DNA of 6,094 nt, taken from positions 1-6,094 of the forward strand of contig JACZYI010000117.1 in the NCBI GenBank assembly GCA_022571175.1. The letters run 5' to 3'. This stretch comes from Pseudomonadota bacterium (lineage in GTDB: Bacteria; Pseudomonadota; Alphaproteobacteria; Sphingomonadales; SMXR01). The notes beneath the pieces are model-generated. The model was not told the origin of the DNA. It made no database searches and saw only the letters and a list, made by a program, of their open reading frames with translations. Every line of letters begins with the position of its first letter. Within the stretch, counting starts at the first letter, position 1. A program made the position numbers and the translations under genes. Shown here piece after piece: positions 5,199 to 6,094 of the stretch.

Positions 5199-6094
5199 AT
5201 GAAGTATGGGTATTATCAAATCGCTGTATTGGCTTTCACACTCATGGGCCTCGAAGCTTGCTCCCCTGCGACAGAGGAAGCCAAAGATGTGGTCTCCACA
5301 CGAATAGTGGCTGACCAGCTTGATAAAAATATCGCCGAAGCCCGTCATGCCCGCATTGATGATGTCTCCTATGTCCTTGATATTGATATTTTTGGTGATG
5401 CGGATGTATTTACCGGCCAGGTGACGCTCAATTTTGAACTAAGCAAAGGTTCGGAAGCCATCACAGTTGATTTTACGGGTGGTCATGTGGAGACCATCGA
5501 GATTAACGGGGTCGGGGTTGACGTAAACTATAACGGCTATTTCATTACCCTACCGGAGCGTGCTCTCTTTGTGGGTAAAAATGCAGTCACAATTTACTAC
5601 AGCCACCCCTTCTCTCAGGATGGCACTGGTCTGCACCGTTTCACGGATCCGGTTGATGGCCTGACATATCTCTATACTTATCTCTGGCCTTATTATGCCA
5701 ATCGTCTGTTTCCCTCCTTTGACCAACCCAACATTAAAGCCACCTATGAAATGTCGGTACGCGCCCCATCGGGCTGGCAAGTGTCAACGGCGGTGGCGGA
5801 GACAAACATCGAAGATGATGGCACCAGCGCGCTTTGGGTTTTCCCTGAGACAAAAAAATTCTCCACCTATATCTTCTCTCTCCATGCTGGGCCTTATGCC
5901 GTCTTTGAAGACATGGCCGGGGATATTCCAATCCGGCTTTTTGCCCGCCAGTCGCTGGCGGAATATGTGGCGTGGGAGGAATGGTTTACCTTTACCCGGC
6001 AAGGATTGGACTTTTATGCGGATTATTTTGATATTCCCTATCCCTTTGGTAAATATGACCAATTGATCGTTCCAGATTTTGCCATTGGTGCCAT
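5199..6094 (+). CDS. M1-family metallopeptidase (aminopeptidase N-like), probable lipoprotein, N-terminal part (3' end outside window)
   Basis: The frame is open from the ATG at 5199 to the window edge (298 full codons). The leader has a short n-region with Lys2, a hydrophobic stretch (8-18) and a lipobox-like LEAC with Cys21. This suggests an envelope lipoprotein, although Glu at -2 is unusual for a lipobox. The M1 N-terminal beta-sandwich domain follows (about 50-240), with YVLDIDIFGDADVFTGQVTL, then ANRLFPSFDQPNIKATYEMSV (167-187), equivalent to the family's R-x-FPCFDEP-x-KA-x-F segment. The start of the catalytic domain contains YPFGKYDQLIVPDFAIGA. The next residues should complete GAMEN, with the zinc site HExxH-x18-E beyond the edge. 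These enzymes remove N-terminal residues from peptides using one zinc ion. An oddity: at the family's substrate-amine anchor (typically T-Q-x-E/Q), this protein has T-Y-L-W (160-163). It is divergently transcribed from the NTF2-like gene. Confidence 0.88.
   Translation, partial: MKYGYYQIAVLAFTLMGLEACSPATEEAKDVVSTRIVADQLDKNIAEARHARIDDVSYVLDIDIFGDADVFTGQVTLNFELSKGSEAITVDFTGGHVETIEINGVGVDVNYNGYFITLPERALFVGKNAVTIYYSHPFSQDGTGLHRFTDPVDGLTYLYTYLWPYYANRLFPSFDQPNIKATYEMSVRAPSGWQVSTAVAETNIEDDGTSALWVFPETKKFSTYIFSLHAGPYAVFEDMAGDIPIRLFARQSLAEYVAWEEWFTFTRQGLDFYADYFDIPYPFGKYDQLIVPDFAIGA

Noticed and set aside
1..6094. CRISPR arrays, insertion sequences, phage or defence modules, tRNA genes
   Set aside because: I saw no direct-repeat arrays, terminal inverted repeats, transposase or nuclease motifs, or tRNA-like cloverleaf sequence. 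The window is filled by housekeeping-type genes.

Overview
The window suggests a Gram-negative bacterium of moderate GC content (roughly 50-55% by eye). A Sec-type signal peptide and a lipoprotein-like leader are present. The methyltransferase has a 'methyltransferase regulatory domain' architecture that is common in Alphaproteobacteria, so I lean to that class. This is inference from protein style only; there is no rRNA or other taxonomic marker here.

Layout. (1) 1-461 (+): C-terminal part of an alpha/beta hydrolase, cut by the left edge. (2) 536-2511 (+): a DNA alkylation-repair pair. First comes an Ada-AlkA fusion (Ada Cys4 zinc domain, AraC-type helix-turn-helix, AlkA N-domain, HhH-GPD glycosylase domain) that is split by a frameshift at about 1490. 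Next, overlapping its 3' end by 14 nt, is an intact ogt-type O6-alkylguanine-DNA methyltransferase. (3) 2601-4145 (+): a 514-residue class I SAM methyltransferase with a regulatory/C-terminal region, similar in architecture to rickettsial protein-lysine methyltransferases. (4) 4152-5045 (-): an exported protein made of two tandem NTF2/SnoaL-like domains, convergent with (3) and only 6 nt from it. (5) 5199-6094 (+): the N-terminal 298 residues of a probable lipoprotein M1-family (aminopeptidase N-like) metallopeptidase. The window ends inside what should be its GAMEN motif. Genes (4) and (5) diverge from a 153-bp intergenic region that holds a stem-loop followed by eight T residues.

How the genes work together. 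Only the Ada-AlkA/Ogt pair forms a clear functional unit. In known systems the Ada zinc domain senses methylphosphotriesters and activates transcription, the AlkA domain excises 3-methyladenine-type lesions, and Ogt repairs O6-methylguanine. Here the sensor/activator half and Ogt look intact, but the glycosylase half is separated by an apparent 8-nt deletion. The deletion could be real gene decay or a sequence error. The other genes look like ordinary, unrelated neighbours.

I found no tRNA, rRNA, CRISPR array, insertion sequence, phage gene or clear novel system. The points most worth a second look are the frameshift, the replaced substrate-anchor residues in the M1 peptidase, the 140-residue internal duplication in the NTF2 protein, and the PKMT-like methyltransferase.
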